From Pontibacter kalidii (GTDB taxonomy: Bacteria > Bacteroidota > Bacteroidia > Cytophagales > Hymenobacteraceae), in contig NZ_CP111079.1 of NCBI RefSeq assembly GCF_026278245.1, positions 2,420,501-2,484,500 on the forward strand: a DNA stretch of 64,000 nucleotides. The letters are read 5' to 3'. A program made the translations under genes and the position numbers. Numbering within the stretch: the first letter of the stretch is position 1; the number at the start of each line of letters is the position of its first letter. Below the pieces are notes generated by a model, which searched no databases, was not told the origin of the DNA, and worked only from the letters and a program-made list of their open reading frames with translations. Shown here one piece after another: positions 1 through 9,009 of this stretch.

Positions 1-177
<177 letters not shown>

Positions 178-536
178 TTAATATTGATGGACAAACTCCA
201 CCTGTAACACCCTGTAAATAACGTTCTTATAATTGGAACGTTGTAAAAAACAGTGTACCACTATTAAATTGAAGTTAAAGAGGATCTAATACTGAGTAGG
301 GTATTAATTGACCGTTCCGGCCCCCATGGTGAGAATCTAAGAGGTTATACCACTGACGATGGTCTGCAATAAAATTATACAGCCTGGTTGTTTCGCTACC
401 CTTTCAGTAGGGCCTTCACGTTCTACGTTTTTTGCTCTCCTAAGGGATCTTGGTTGCCAGTAGTAGCAGCTCAACCTGCCTTCTACCTAGCTTCTTAACA
501 AAATGACAGGTGTTTTAACAGCAGTGTAGCTTGATC

Positions 537-573
537 GTAAGGGCACTACTACCCTTTCGGGTCGTGCCCTTAC
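537..573. repeat. Hairpin with perfect 10-bp arms
   Basis: Arms GTAAGGGCAC (537-546) and GTGCCCTTAC (564-573) are perfectly complementary around a 17-nt loop. No run of T follows on either strand, so it is not a typical intrinsic terminator. No adjacent gene explains it. Confidence 0.5.
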
Positions 574-880
574 TTCTTACTGCAGATCGTATAGTTGTCA
601 TTTAGCTTTAAGCATGAAAAGAATTAGCTATATGAAGACACAATTAGTGCAGCAGGATCATAAAAGTTTGCCGATCTGCCAAAAGCGTACGTATGTTACA
701 CCTTCTCTACGGTATATATGAGCAACCTGGCAGTTTCTCTGGCGAAAAACTGTATTTACCCTTAGAAAGTCAGCACACTAAGGATGAACCTGCCCCAAGC
801 TTGGAGAAAGTATGAAATTGTCTTACCCTATTTGATGCATCTTCTGTGCTGGAGTGGTGTTAATAGCAGAACTGCTTATA

Positions 881-923
881 ATAAGCCACGAACTGGTCCC
901 TGCGGAAGCAGTTCGTGGCTTAT
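881..923. terminator. Strong 15-bp hairpin downstream of the glycosidase genes
   Basis: ATAAGCCACGAACTG at 881-895 pairs perfectly with its complement at 909-923 across a 13-nt loop. On the minus strand it lies about 90 nt after the GH20 stop codon, so it could end or protect the glycosidase transcript. There is no T tract, so termination is only a suggestion. Confidence 0.4.
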
Positions 924-1015
924 CCGGTCCAAATCCTTATTGATTGTCCTGTATGCGCAGCCCCTTTACTGCCGTTTTGCAAAAGGAGCTCTTAAGCACC
1001 TTGCAAGAACTACGC

Positions 1016-3613
1016 TTACTGCACCACGTTAGTGGCTGGCTCTTGGCCTTTTAGATTTAGTGGGACGAAGGTGAACATCCACTTTACGGGGTTCTGCCAG
1101 TCCTTTCCCTTAAAGCTACCTACCGGCAGCTTCACCAGGACTGTGTTCCAGCCCTTCTTTACCGGCAATGCCACCGGCTCCCGGTACGAGTAGCCCTCAT
1201 CGAGAAGCGGTATTTCGGCATTTCCCTTCTGGCCAGCGCGTTTCCACTTCGGTGGCGAAACAAGTTTACCGTTCAGGAAGAGGGCACTGCCCCTGTCATC
1301 CCAAGTGCCATTGGCCGGGGAGTCGGAGTTGTAGGAGCGTGACAGGTCCTGAAAGCCAATCCAAAAATGCCCGATCGTATCTGTTTCGCTCCAGAACCGG
1401 GTGGTGGCGTACCAGGTGGTGTTTTCCGCCGGCTTCTCCAGCACGCCCTTTACGAGAGGGTCCCAGAAATGTCGCAGCACCACGGTGCCCCCTACCGCAT
1501 GGGCCTCAGGCTTTTTGCCTTTGAAGCTCTTTTTTTCGGGGGCAAAGGAGGCAGACAAATCCCCTTTGTTCTTATAGGGGCCGAAGAGTTGCCAGGTGAT
1601 ATCCGCCTGCGCCGCATAAGGGAAAGGCATACCGGAGAAATAAGATGTCTGGTGATCTGTTAGCCTGCCCTCAAACTCCCGGAACTCCTGCACGCGCTCT
1701 GGCTGGTTTACAGGAACGTTGGCAATCCAGCCGGGGTGGCCGCCCCCTTTCCAGCTGCGCTCGGCAAAGGCCAGTATGCCCGGATAAACCGGGTTGAGGC
1801 GCAGCACATCCTCCTGTTGCAGTACGTTGCGGTCGTTCCACACGCAAAGGGTGGCACCCAGCACGGTGTTGTCGCCCGCCACACGATCCCCTAGCTGCCG
1901 GCTGAAAATGGTCGTCACAGCCTCCAGCGGATCCATGTGGTTGAGGTAGAGATGGCGGGACTCGATATACGTAAGATTGGGATTCGTGGCCCCTTCCTGC
2001 ATCCACAGCTGGCGGATAGTCGCCTTATCCAGGTTGCCACCCGGATCCCAGCCAATCGTTTTTTTGCCCCGCTCATGCAGCCAGGCTGTCACCTGCGGCA
2101 GAAAATCCGGGTTGGTGATCTCCACTTCATCGCCTCCAATGTGCACGTAGGGTACATCATAGGTATCGCTGAAATCGCTGAGTATGTTTTTCAGGTATGC
2201 AAGCCCTTCTTCGCTCTGCATGTCCACGCCCATAGCCCGGGTGAAGGCGGCACTGTGCCCCGGCATATCGATCTCCGGCACCAGGGTGATATGCCGGTCT
2301 TTGCAGTATTGGATGAGTTCCTGCATCTCAGCCACGGTATAGTAGGCGCCTTTATTGCGCGTCATGTGCTCGGCAGCGGTTAGCTGCGGATAACGGGGCA
2401 CTTCCAGGCGCCAAGCAATGTCTTCGGTCAGGTGAAAGTGGAAAATGTTGAGCTTGTAGCGCGCCATCACATCGATCTGCTCTTTGAGCATCTCCATCGT
2501 CTGGAAATTGCGCCCCACGTCCACCATAAAGCCGCGCCAGCCAAAGGCAGGCCAGTCCAGTATCTTATTGCCTGGTATATAGGTGCCGTCGCGCATTAGT
2601 TGGCTAAGGGTCTGAATCCCATTGAAGATGCCGTGGGCCGTGTTCGCCTGCAGCTGCACCTTCTCCTGCGTTACTTCTAAGGCATAGGCTTCTTCCACCT
2701 GGCTTGGCGCCTCGGTTTTAGCAAGCGCCAACGTGATATGCGGCTCACCAGCGGCAGCCTTTTGCTTCACCTGCACCGCCAGCCCGCGCTCGGCAAGCAT
2801 ACGTTTAAGGCGCTCGGCCTCCACACGCAATGCCGCGTCCTGCACCACAATGCTGCGGACCCGGTAAAGCGGAAAAGCGCCCTGCGTCCACTGCAGTTGC
2901 TGGGGTGCCGGCAGAATAGCCGGCTTCTGCTCCAGGTCAAACACCTCGTCGTAAACCTGGTGCTTCCAGAACATGTAGCCATCCCCGTTCAGGTGCAGCC
3001 CATCGTTGGTATACTTTGCGTCGAGCTTTCCGGCTTCATCAGAGAAAGGAGTGTGCAGGTCGAGGTAAGTATAGGCATGGGCGGCGGCCTTTGCCTGGAG
3101 CTGCGCGTTCACTTGTTTGATAGCCTCCCCGTTACGGGTATGGCCACCAAACTTTCCGAACCGGTTGTTCACCGGCAGGATACTTTGCATGTATACCTGC
3201 GTGGCCGGAGTTTTCTCTTTCAGATAATCTGCTATCCAGAACAAATTCTTCAGCAGGCTGTCGGGTGCTATACCTTGTGCCAGGTCGTTGGTGCCGATCA
3301 AAAGAAACACCTTGGCCGGCTTCCGCTCCGCCACTTCGTCGAGGCGGTGCATTACCCCTGCGGAGACATCGCCGCTGATCCCCCGATTCTTCAGTCTGCT
3401 GTCGGCAAACAACTCACTCCACTCGCCCCCGTCGCTGATGCTGTTGCCCAGGAAGATGATGTCTCCCTGCGTATGAGGCAGGTTGCGGAAAAGCGTTGCC
3501 CGCTGGTGATAATAGGTAGAAAAAAGGCTATCGGCCAGCTTTACCGGCTTCACCTGCGCCCAAGAGGCGTTACCCAGGAACAGAAGAAGGAGCAGGAGAA
3601 CGAACTTTTTCAT
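1016..3613 (-). CDS. Secreted SGNH-esterase / GH20 beta-N-acetylhexosaminidase fusion
   Basis: The 865-residue protein starts at ATG 3613-3611, chosen because MKKFVLLLLLLFLGNASWAQ is a clean signal peptide; an upstream in-frame ATG at 3667 would spoil it. Residues of about 30-215 form an SGNH (GDSL-like) hydrolase: GNSIS with nucleophile Ser58, GTND, and a C-terminal DGLH block. A GH20 N-terminal-like domain (about 235-345) and a GH20 barrel follow, with the FHFHLTED strand and the catalytic pair D495-E496 in GGDE. GH20 enzymes remove terminal GlcNAc or GalNAc by substrate-assisted catalysis; the SGNH domain probably removes O-acyl groups first. A 200-residue C-terminal beta-rich region is unassigned. 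It is third in a co-oriented trio with GH123 and GH27. Confidence 0.88.
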   Translation of the reverse strand: MKKFVLLLLLLFLGNASWAQVKPVKLADSLFSTYYHQRATLFRNLPHTQGDIIFLGNSISDGGEWSELFADSRLKNRGISGDVSAGVMHRLDEVAERKPAKVFLLIGTNDLAQGIAPDSLLKNLFWIADYLKEKTPATQVYMQSILPVNNRFGKFGGHTRNGEAIKQVNAQLQAKAAAHAYTYLDLHTPFSDEAGKLDAKYTNDGLHLNGDGYMFWKHQVYDEVFDLEQKPAILPAPQQLQWTQGAFPLYRVRSIVVQDAALRVEAERLKRMLAERGLAVQVKQKAAAGEPHITLALAKTEAPSQVEEAYALEVTQEKVQLQANTAHGIFNGIQTLSQLMRDGTYIPGNKILDWPAFGWRGFMVDVGRNFQTMEMLKEQIDVMARYKLNIFHFHLTEDIAWRLEVPRYPQLTAAEHMTRNKGAYYTVAEMQELIQYCKDRHITLVPEIDMPGHSAAFTRAMGVDMQSEEGLAYLKNILSDFSDTYDVPYVHIGGDEVEITNPDFLPQVTAWLHERGKKTIGWDPGGNLDKATIRQLWMQEGATNPNLTYIESRHLYLNHMDPLEAVTTIFSRQLGDRVAGDNTVLGATLCVWNDRNVLQQEDVLRLNPVYPGILAFAERSWKGGGHPGWIANVPVNQPERVQEFREFEGRLTDHQTSYFSGMPFPYAAQADITWQLFGPYKNKGDLSASFAPEKKSFKGKKPEAHAVGGTVVLRHFWDPLVKGVLEKPAENTTWYATTRFWSETDTIGHFWIGFQDLSRSYNSDSPANGTWDDRGSALFLNGKLVSPPKWKRAGQKGNAEIPLLDEGYSYREPVALPVKKGWNTVLVKLPVGSFKGKDWQNPVKWMFTFVPLNLKGQEPATNVVQ

Positions 3614-3702
3614 AAGCATCAGGAACGAAATGATGTTTGGTGAACTGATGCTGCCAAGACTATCCATTTGACGCCTTGGAGCAACGGGATTATTTGGTTT
3701 TT

Positions 3703-4908
3703 CTAGATCTTTTTCAGACGGAAAAGCTTCGTCTCATGGGACTGCACGCGCCCCTTCCAGTTTTTGCCTTTGCCCACGGTTTTGTGCTCCCACAAATCCC
3801 TTACTTCATACTTTCCATCCAGGCCAAGATCAGCCCATTTTATACTATAATTTTTTGACTTTCCATCCCTGTTAAGGATAGCTACGGCCACATCGCCGTT
3901 CTCAAGCGGCTTCACGAACACGTTCCAGGTATCATTTTTAACCTTCCGCTCAGCTTGTTTGCCCAACGGGTCCTGGTTTACGGCAATCACTTCTTTGTTG
4001 AGGAGGATGCGCTTGGTAGCCTCGTTCATGTTGCGCACGTCGTTGGTGGCAATTAGCGGGGAGGCCATCACACTCCACAGGCTCATCTGGCTCTGGTACT
4101 CGGTGTCGTTCATGCCAACCCCGCCCATGTCACCTGAGGGACCTGGCTTGCCATACAATCCTACCACCAGCATGTCCGCGTCGTTCCAGCGGCCTGGACC
4201 GGCATAGGCATGCAGTTCGGCATTGATATCCAGGATGTCCAGAATGCCCTCGGCGTTCTCGTCCTTGCTAAGGTTTTTCCATTTGTCGCGCACGTCGTAG
4301 GTGGTGCGCCACAGGTGTCCGCCGGCCTCGGCGGCCCAGTGCCAGGGCTTGCGCTGCCCCCACTCGCAGATGCCGAACACAATATCGCGACCGCTCTTGC
4401 GCAAGGCATCGCTCATTTTGGTGTAGCGGGCCACGGCCGTGGCCGAGTCTTTTGGAGCATGGCAGTAGTCGTACTTGAGGTAGTCGATGTCCCAGGAGGC
4501 AAACGTCTTGGCATCCTGCTCCTCAAAGCCAAGGCTGGCCGTATAGCCCGCGCAGGTCAGTTGTGCGGCATCAGAGTAAATTCCCAGCTTAATGCCCTTG
4601 CTGTGCACGTAGTCGGCCAGGGCCTTGATGCCAGAGGGAAACTTCTTTGGGTCGGCGATGATGTTGTTGCGGTTGTCGCGGCCGCCCTGCCAGCCGTCAT
4701 CGATAAAGATGTAGTCATAACCGGCCTCCACCATACCGGAGGCCACCATCGCGTCTGCCATCTCTCGGATATCCTTTTCATTGATATTATCTGCAAAAAA
4801 ATTCCAGGTCATCCAACCCATAGGGGGCGTGGGGGCTAACGTCTTCTGCTGGCCCGAAGCAGTGCACACATAAAGGCTTAAAACTAAAAGTAGGAGCAAC
4901 TTTCTCAT
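3703..4908 (-). CDS. Secreted GH27 alpha-galactosidase
   Basis: This 401-aa protein has a signal peptide (MRKLLLLLVLSLYVCTASG) and then the family-27 opening PTPPMGWMTWNFF. The nucleophile is Asp147 in YLKYDYC and the acid/base is Asp243 in WNDADM, aligning with the D170/D231 pair of human alpha-galactosidase A. The length fits a (beta/alpha)8 barrel plus a C-terminal beta domain. It hydrolyses terminal alpha-galactose (or, in some members, alpha-GalNAc) in the periplasm or outside the cell. The gene lies 90 bp after GH123 and 89 bp before the GH20 gene on the same strand, consistent with one glycan-degrading unit. Confidence 0.92.
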   Translation of the reverse strand: MRKLLLLLVLSLYVCTASGQQKTLAPTPPMGWMTWNFFADNINEKDIREMADAMVASGMVEAGYDYIFIDDGWQGGRDNRNNIIADPKKFPSGIKALADYVHSKGIKLGIYSDAAQLTCAGYTASLGFEEQDAKTFASWDIDYLKYDYCHAPKDSATAVARYTKMSDALRKSGRDIVFGICEWGQRKPWHWAAEAGGHLWRTTYDVRDKWKNLSKDENAEGILDILDINAELHAYAGPGRWNDADMLVVGLYGKPGPSGDMGGVGMNDTEYQSQMSLWSVMASPLIATNDVRNMNEATKRILLNKEVIAVNQDPLGKQAERKVKNDTWNVFVKPLENGDVAVAILNRDGKSKNYSIKWADLGLDGKYEVRDLWEHKTVGKGKNWKGRVQSHETKLFRLKKI

Positions 4909-4998
4909 AAGGGTAATTTCACTCAGTTAAACTCGAAATAAGATTTTGTTTGGCTTGTGATTTAAAGTATCGCTGTGTTCTACAGCTGCCTATACTTC

Positions 4999-6702
4999 TT
5001 ATAGTTGATAAAGAGATGCCTTGGCGCTGCTGACCATCGTTGCCGCTGAGGTGCTGTCTAACTCCCCCAGTTCGAAGGCTTCAAGTATGGTGTCCAACTT
5101 CTCTAACCCGATCTGGTTTCCGGTGCGTGTAAACTCTTCGCGCAGCAGGCGTATTTTTTCGAAATCCTGAATCCCCTCCACCAGTTTCTCAAAGCGAATG
5201 GACGTGAGTGGCCCAGGGTATACCTGGTAAGTATCGCCAGCTGGCCAGGTCCTGAACCTGCTGTCCTGAGCAGGGTTTTCTACCCAGCTGTTGTAGGCCC
5301 AGCGCAGGTAGCCTGTAAAACCCTGCGCCGCCGCGTACCAGCCTATCCAGGTATGCTCTGCCGGGGGCGAAAAAGTGAAGCCGTTCGGGCGGGCCTCCTC
5401 GCAGCTGGTATAAAACGTGCTGGGCATGCCATCAGCCTTGCGCCGCTGCAGCACCTGCTCCCCGAACTTCCATTTAGAGGCAATGCTGTAGTCAAAAATA
5501 TCCTGCTCTATCTCCGGGTGATAGATGCCGGCTAGGGCGATCTTCCAGTCCGGATCTGTCTCTTTCAGGAGGCTGATCACGGCCTGCATGTCAGCCAGCG
5601 GCCGCTCATCCATCGCGATGGAGGTAATAGCGAACCAGCCTTTCTCCTTCAGATGCCGGGCGAAATCACGGAGAAAAGCTCCCCAGAAGGCATTATAAGC
5701 CGGAGTGCCTGCCTTACCTGTAAACACGGTGTCCTTGCCGGCTCCCTCGTCAAAGTAGGTGAAGGACATCTTCCAGGGCACCATCGTGTAGCAATTAATG
5801 CGTTCCGTAATCCCGCAGGACATGACAAACGACACATACTCGTCAAAAAGGCTATAGTCATAAGACCAGGTACCGTCTTTTTTCCGGGTCCATTTGATCA
5901 GGCTCGGAAAATCGTCGTAGGTTTGGTGGTTCCAGGGCTCGTCGATGATGCTGGCGGTAATATTTTTTTGCCCGGCGGCGGCCAGCATGTTATAGTAAGG
6001 CCTCATGCGGGCGTAATGTTCCGAGCTCCATAGCGGCACGCCATGCACACGGGCAATGGCGGCGGGGTGCTGCCACAGGTCCAGGTCGAAGGCCCACTGA
6101 TCGGGGGCAGGCAGTTCGCGTTCCTGCACATTTATAGCTATCCGCAACTTGTAAGGCTTTCCGGCATGTACGGTAACGGTGCCTTTATACGCACCAGCAG
6201 GCGTGCCATGCGGCACGGCAATGCTAAGCCAGATGGGCTGCACCGTATGAGATGCAAGCGCCGTCACGGTGGCGTTGTCAATAAGGTCTGCCACTAGCGA
6301 GGAGTCAAAATCAGTTGGCTTACGATACCCGCAGCCCTGCCCGAACTCATCGGTGATCACGTAGCGCACAAAGCCGGCCGTGATGTTGTCGCCCGGGATG
6401 CGGTTTCCCTTTTTGCCCTTAAGTTCAGAAACGCTGACACGAAGCTGCGGCACCTCCCGGCTCGCCCACACCAGCAGTTGCGTGTGTATCTTCTCACCTT
6501 TCCAGGCCTCGGCTTCCCACTTGTCCTGCAGGGGCACCTGCGGCACCTGGTCCTGCGCAAAGCGTGTGTCGCTGTTGGCAAAGCTCACGTTCACGGGCTT
6601 TTTCAGGTTGGCCCATCCAGCTTTCTCCTGTTGCTGCGCGCTGAGGGGCAGTGTAGTAAGCACCAGGCTCAGCAGAGCTAATGCGAATAAAAATATTCTC
6701 AT
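4999..6702 (-). CDS. Secreted GH123-like N-acetyl-beta-galactosaminidase
   Basis: The 567-aa product starts at ATG 6702-6700, giving the signal peptide MRIFLFALALLSLVLTTLPL; the longer frame up to 6783 adds a charged extension and is rejected. An N-terminal beta-sandwich (about 25-190) is followed by a TIM-barrel region with the adjacent acid pair D365-E366 in AMDERPLADM, matching the Asp-Glu pair used for substrate-assisted catalysis in GH123 (formerly DUF4091-type) enzymes. The expected reaction is release of terminal beta-GalNAc, for example from globo- or ganglio-type glycans. It is the first gene of the trio and has an operator-like palindrome about 190 bp upstream. Confidence 0.8.
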   Translation of the reverse strand: MRIFLFALALLSLVLTTLPLSAQQQEKAGWANLKKPVNVSFANSDTRFAQDQVPQVPLQDKWEAEAWKGEKIHTQLLVWASREVPQLRVSVSELKGKKGNRIPGDNITAGFVRYVITDEFGQGCGYRKPTDFDSSLVADLIDNATVTALASHTVQPIWLSIAVPHGTPAGAYKGTVTVHAGKPYKLRIAINVQERELPAPDQWAFDLDLWQHPAAIARVHGVPLWSSEHYARMRPYYNMLAAAGQKNITASIIDEPWNHQTYDDFPSLIKWTRKKDGTWSYDYSLFDEYVSFVMSCGITERINCYTMVPWKMSFTYFDEGAGKDTVFTGKAGTPAYNAFWGAFLRDFARHLKEKGWFAITSIAMDERPLADMQAVISLLKETDPDWKIALAGIYHPEIEQDIFDYSIASKWKFGEQVLQRRKADGMPSTFYTSCEEARPNGFTFSPPAEHTWIGWYAAAQGFTGYLRWAYNSWVENPAQDSRFRTWPAGDTYQVYPGPLTSIRFEKLVEGIQDFEKIRLLREEFTRTGNQIGLEKLDTILEAFELGELDSTSAATMVSSAKASLYQL

Positions 6703-6846
6703 CCGAAATATGTTACAGGTTAAAGGCTGCTCAGTATACTTTCTACTTTTACGCCTAGTAGCCACAGAGGCTACCCTCTCCAATGTTACTCACGCTGTTC
6801 CGGGAGTATGAGCTGATATTAAAGAAGCCTGGGCGGCAGCCCAGTT

Positions 6847-6884
6847 CCTATTGTGGCGACGGCAGGCTCTGGCGCCACAATAGG
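6847..6884. repeat. Hairpin with perfect 12-bp arms in the GH123 leader
   Basis: CCTATTGTGGCG at 6847-6858 pairs with its exact complement at 6873-6884 around a 14-nt loop. It lies between the GH123 start and the palindrome at 6892-6911, so on the minus strand it would be in the 5' leader. An A6 run follows on the plus strand, giving U6 just before the hairpin in the minus-strand RNA. A role in attenuation or mRNA stability is inference. Confidence 0.5.
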
Positions 6885-6891
6885 AAAAAAT

Positions 6892-6911
6892 TTGCGTTAA
6901 CGTAAACGCAA
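6892..6911. promoter_or_regulatory. LacI-type operator-like palindrome upstream of GH123
   Basis: TTGCGTT-AACGTA-AACGCAA is a 20-bp palindrome with 7-bp perfect arms. Centre and arm composition resemble operators of LacI-family sugar regulators. On the minus strand it overlaps TATACTTG (6916-6909), a one-mismatch version of the TAnnTTTG -7 box, so binding could repress the trio. A half-site CGTAAACGCAA recurs at 7137-7147. Confidence 0.5.
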
Positions 6912-6916
6912 GTATA

Positions 6917-7504
6917 GAAAAAGTGAATTCCCAGTAAGATACAACCCAGCTTTAGATACCGCCCGTCCGTGCTTCTCATTTGTAAAAGACTTACACCCCA
7001 TACTTACCCACAGTACTACGGATGAGATGAGAATTGCTTTCAAAAAACCACCCCATCAGGGACACTTACGTTGCCCCGCCTCACCTAGCACTCACAGGTT
7101 GTGCCTTTAAGGTAGGGGAAAGATAGGAAATGTCTTCGTAAACGCAAAGTGTAAAACATATTTCCACCCGAAAGCCAAGTATAGAAATTAGCCCCCTGTG
7201 TGACCCTCCGCGTACTGCAGCGCCTAGTTTTTGTGATCTCTGAATTTGCTCAGTATCCCTCCATACTTTCCTGAAAATCCAATCTGGGACTAGAGACATT
7301 TGATTGAAATTTACTGCAGACACGTGCCGTGGTATACCGGTGTGAAGACATTCCGAAGTGGGTTCAAGCGCATTGCAAGCCTTTACCCGGTGCAGTTAGC
7401 GCAACCGGCACCTCCGGGTGGTAATCCCGTAGTTCTTGCACTATTTTTTCAGCACCAGTCCTGCCTTTGTTTATACTTGCGCAACGCCGACACCCGCTAA
7501 ACCG
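6917..7504. other. Intergenic region upstream of two divergent units
   Basis: About 590 bp without a credible gene. It contains the second operator-like half-site (7137-7147) and the start of the promoter region of the acetyltransferase gene. A possible 80-codon minus-strand frame at 7081-7323 has no protein-like composition. Confidence 0.5.
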
Positions 7505-7512
7505 TAAATTTG
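7505..7512 (+). promoter_or_regulatory. -7 box TAAATTTG for the acetyltransferase gene
   Basis: TAAATTTG matches the Bacteroidota TAnnTTTG -7 consensus exactly and sits 25 nt before the start codon at 7538. The upstream -33 element is not at an ideal distance: a TTG at 7477-7479 leaves a 25-nt spacer. Confidence 0.55.
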
Positions 7513-7537
7513 TACTCACAGTTAATCTTAGTGTAGC

Positions 7538-8116
7538 ATGTCTTATATTTTTCAGGATTGGGCCGCCAACAAGGGCAACCTTAAAGGCAGGCTCGTGATG
7601 GTGCTCTTCCGCCTTGCCCGCCCTGCCTCTATTAACACGTTATTCAGAATCATCTGGCTCCCTTACCTCGCATTTTACAAGGTTTTTGTGGAGTGGATCT
7701 TATGTATTGAACTCCCCCACTGGACCACCGTTGGGCCCGGAATGGTGATAGGCCACGGGCAGGCGCTGGTGGTGAACGGTTGCTCCATTATCGGCAAAAA
7801 CTGCTTTATCAGGCACTGTACCACCCTGGGCAACGTCCGGAAGGCAGATGGCTCTTACTCTGGCTCCCCCATCATTGGTGATAATGTGGAGATCGGCTCC
7901 AATGTATGCATCATTGGTGAGGTGCGGGTGGGTAATAACGTTAAAATCGGGGCCGGCTCCGTTGTGGTAAAGGATATCCCGGACAACTCCATTGTAGTGG
8001 GAAACCCGGCCCGTGTCATCAAAACAATAGTACCGGATACGTCAGGCGCTACTCCCGAAGGGCCACCACAAAGTATAAAGGAGCCAATCAAGGAGATGAG
8101 TTCTCTAAACGCATAA
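7538..8116 (+). CDS. Serine acetyltransferase-like hexapeptide-repeat enzyme
   Basis: This 192-aa protein has a mixed N-terminal helical part (about 1-65) and then a left-handed beta-helix of hexapeptide repeats (about 70-165), including IGHG, IIGKNCFIRHCTTLGN with the presumed catalytic His, and IGDNVEIGSNVCIIGEV. It ends with the VVVGNPA loop typical of CysE/WcaB-like acetyltransferases. The enzyme transfers acetyl from acetyl-CoA to a hydroxyl group, either serine for cysteine synthesis or a sugar in surface polysaccharide. The short N-terminus relative to CysE favours the latter, but context does not decide. The gene stands alone and ends in a shared bidirectional terminator. Confidence 0.8.
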   Translation: MSYIFQDWAANKGNLKGRLVMVLFRLARPASINTLFRIIWLPYLAFYKVFVEWILCIELPHWTTVGPGMVIGHGQALVVNGCSIIGKNCFIRHCTTLGNVRKADGSYSGSPIIGDNVEIGSNVCIIGEVRVGNNVKIGAGSVVVKDIPDNSIVVGNPARVIKTIVPDTSGATPEGPPQSIKEPIKEMSSLNA

Positions 8117-8148
8117 CACGAAAGGCAGCTTCGGCTGCCTTTCGTGTT
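8115..8148. terminator. Bidirectional terminator filling a 31-bp convergent gap
   Basis: Arms 8115-8129 and 8134-8148 are perfectly complementary (15 bp) and capped by a TTCG tetraloop. The hairpin overlaps or touches the stop codons of both convergent genes, 7538-8116 and 8148-8699, and gives short T runs on both strands. Confidence 0.85.
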
Positions 8149-8699
8149 TACTGCGGAATCTGTTGGATGAGTTTGTGTAAGCCCTCGCGGATTTGCTTTT
8201 GCAGTTTGGCCGAGTTATCGTCCGGAACCACTCCTTCTGCCGCACCCTGCCACACCAGCTCATTGCGAGCGTTATCCACCAGGTGCTGCGACAGGGTGCC
8301 TTGCTGGTAACGGCGCACCTCTATCTCCTCGCTCTTCCAGGTATAACGGCGCTGCCCCATGTAGAAAGGCGGATCAGTGAGGATATTGGTCTCGCGGGTC
8401 TGTACTTTTTCGGCCACTACCACACCCAGGTTAATCTTCAGGTCTGGCTGAGTGCTGCTGCGGCTAAGTCCCCGCCGTTCCAACTGCTGGGTTACCTCCT
8501 GCTTTACCTGGTCGAAGTGCGGCGCGTAAGGCTCCAGTTCTACACCGCTGGTCTCCACCTCATAAAAATCAAAGGTTTTATAGTTGGAGAGACGGAATCC
8601 TTCATCGGCTTCTACATCCAGCACCCTAACCGGCGAGCATGCCGCCACAAGCAGGCACAGCATACTTAAGAGCAAGTATGGTTTTATCATCATCTGCAT
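8148..8699 (-). CDS. DUF4136-type lipoprotein
   Basis: From ATG 8699-8697 the product has 183 residues with a short signal peptide and lipobox LVAAC (lipid-bearing Cys21), so it is anchored in an envelope membrane facing the periplasm. The body contains the DUF4136 pattern: a core beginning near NYKTFDFYE, then YTWKSEEIEVRRYQQGTLSQHLVD with a LVWQGAAEG motif near the end. The family has no defined biochemical role. Two alternative starts at 8693 and 8690 would also leave a functional signal. It stands alone, convergent with the acetyltransferase gene. Confidence 0.75.
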   Translation of the reverse strand: MQMMIKPYLLLSMLCLLVAACSPVRVLDVEADEGFRLSNYKTFDFYEVETSGVELEPYAPHFDQVKQEVTQQLERRGLSRSSTQPDLKINLGVVVAEKVQTRETNILTDPPFYMGQRRYTWKSEEIEVRRYQQGTLSQHLVDNARNELVWQGAAEGVVPDDNSAKLQKQIREGLHKLIQQIPQ

Positions 8700-8852
8700 T
8701 CTATATACTTTATACTTGTACAGGCTATACGCCAGCCAATTAATAGCGTTTGCCACCATTGGGCTTCAGCCGGCAACGTATACTTGCTACAAGCAGGGCA
8801 TGGGGTTTAGATGATTAACTCACGTAGACAGCAATATTTAAGAGGCCAAACT

Positions 8853-8883
8853 TTTGCATATGTAACGCCGCCGCTTTAATTTG
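8853..8883 (+). promoter_or_regulatory. Promoter of tRNA-Pro
   Basis: TTTG (8853-8856), a 19-nt spacer and TTAATTTG (8876-8883) fit the Bacteroidota -33/-7 arrangement with one mismatch in the -7 box. The tRNA begins 12 nt downstream. Confidence 0.65.
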
Positions 8884-8894
8884 GCATTCTGAAT

Positions 8895-8968
8895 CGGGGT
8901 GTAGCGTAGCCTGGTATCGCGCCAGCATGGGGTGCTGGAGGTCGTGGGTTCGAATCCCGCCACTCCGA
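8895..8968 (+). tRNA. tRNA-Pro (anticodon GGG)
   Basis: A full cloverleaf can be drawn: acceptor CGGGGTG/CACTCCG with one G-U pair, D arm GCGT/GCGC, anticodon stem CCAGC/GCTGG around loop ATGGGGT (anticodon GGG, reading CCC and CCU), T arm with GTTCGAATC, and discriminator A. CCA is not encoded. The last 21 nt (8948-8968) lie in the prophage attL repeat, so the present 3' end was restored by the element. Confidence 0.95.
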
Positions 8969-8971
8969 CTA
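8948..8971 (+). other. attL core: 24-bp direct repeat at the tRNA 3' end
   Basis: These 24 bp (starting GTTCGAATCCC and ending CTCCGACTA) recur exactly at 51311-51334. The similarity continues, with three or four mismatches, through the following terminator hairpin, about 60 bp in all. Position in the T arm and 3' acceptor arm of a tRNA gene is the classic target of tyrosine integrases, and the integrase gene lies 38 bp inside. Confidence 0.92.
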
Positions 8972-8973
8972 GT

Positions 8974-9009
8974 AAAAAGGCCTTTTACAGCGTGTAAAAG
9001 GCCTTTTTC
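8974..9009 (+). terminator. Terminator after tRNA-Pro, element-borne copy
   Basis: AAAAAGGCCTTTTAC pairs with GTAAAAGGCCTTTTT around a 5-nt loop, ending in a T run. A near-identical copy follows attR at 51337-51371. The first possible integrase start codon begins directly after the T run. Confidence 0.85.

Noticed and set aside
290-420. Minus-strand transposase-like fragment of about 41 codons
   Set aside because: No start codon, stop just upstream, and no family I can recognise; too short for an annotation.
784-1032. 82-codon plus-strand open frame
   Set aside because: Overlaps the GH20 stop on the other strand and contains a long inverted repeat (881-923); amino-acid composition is not protein-like.
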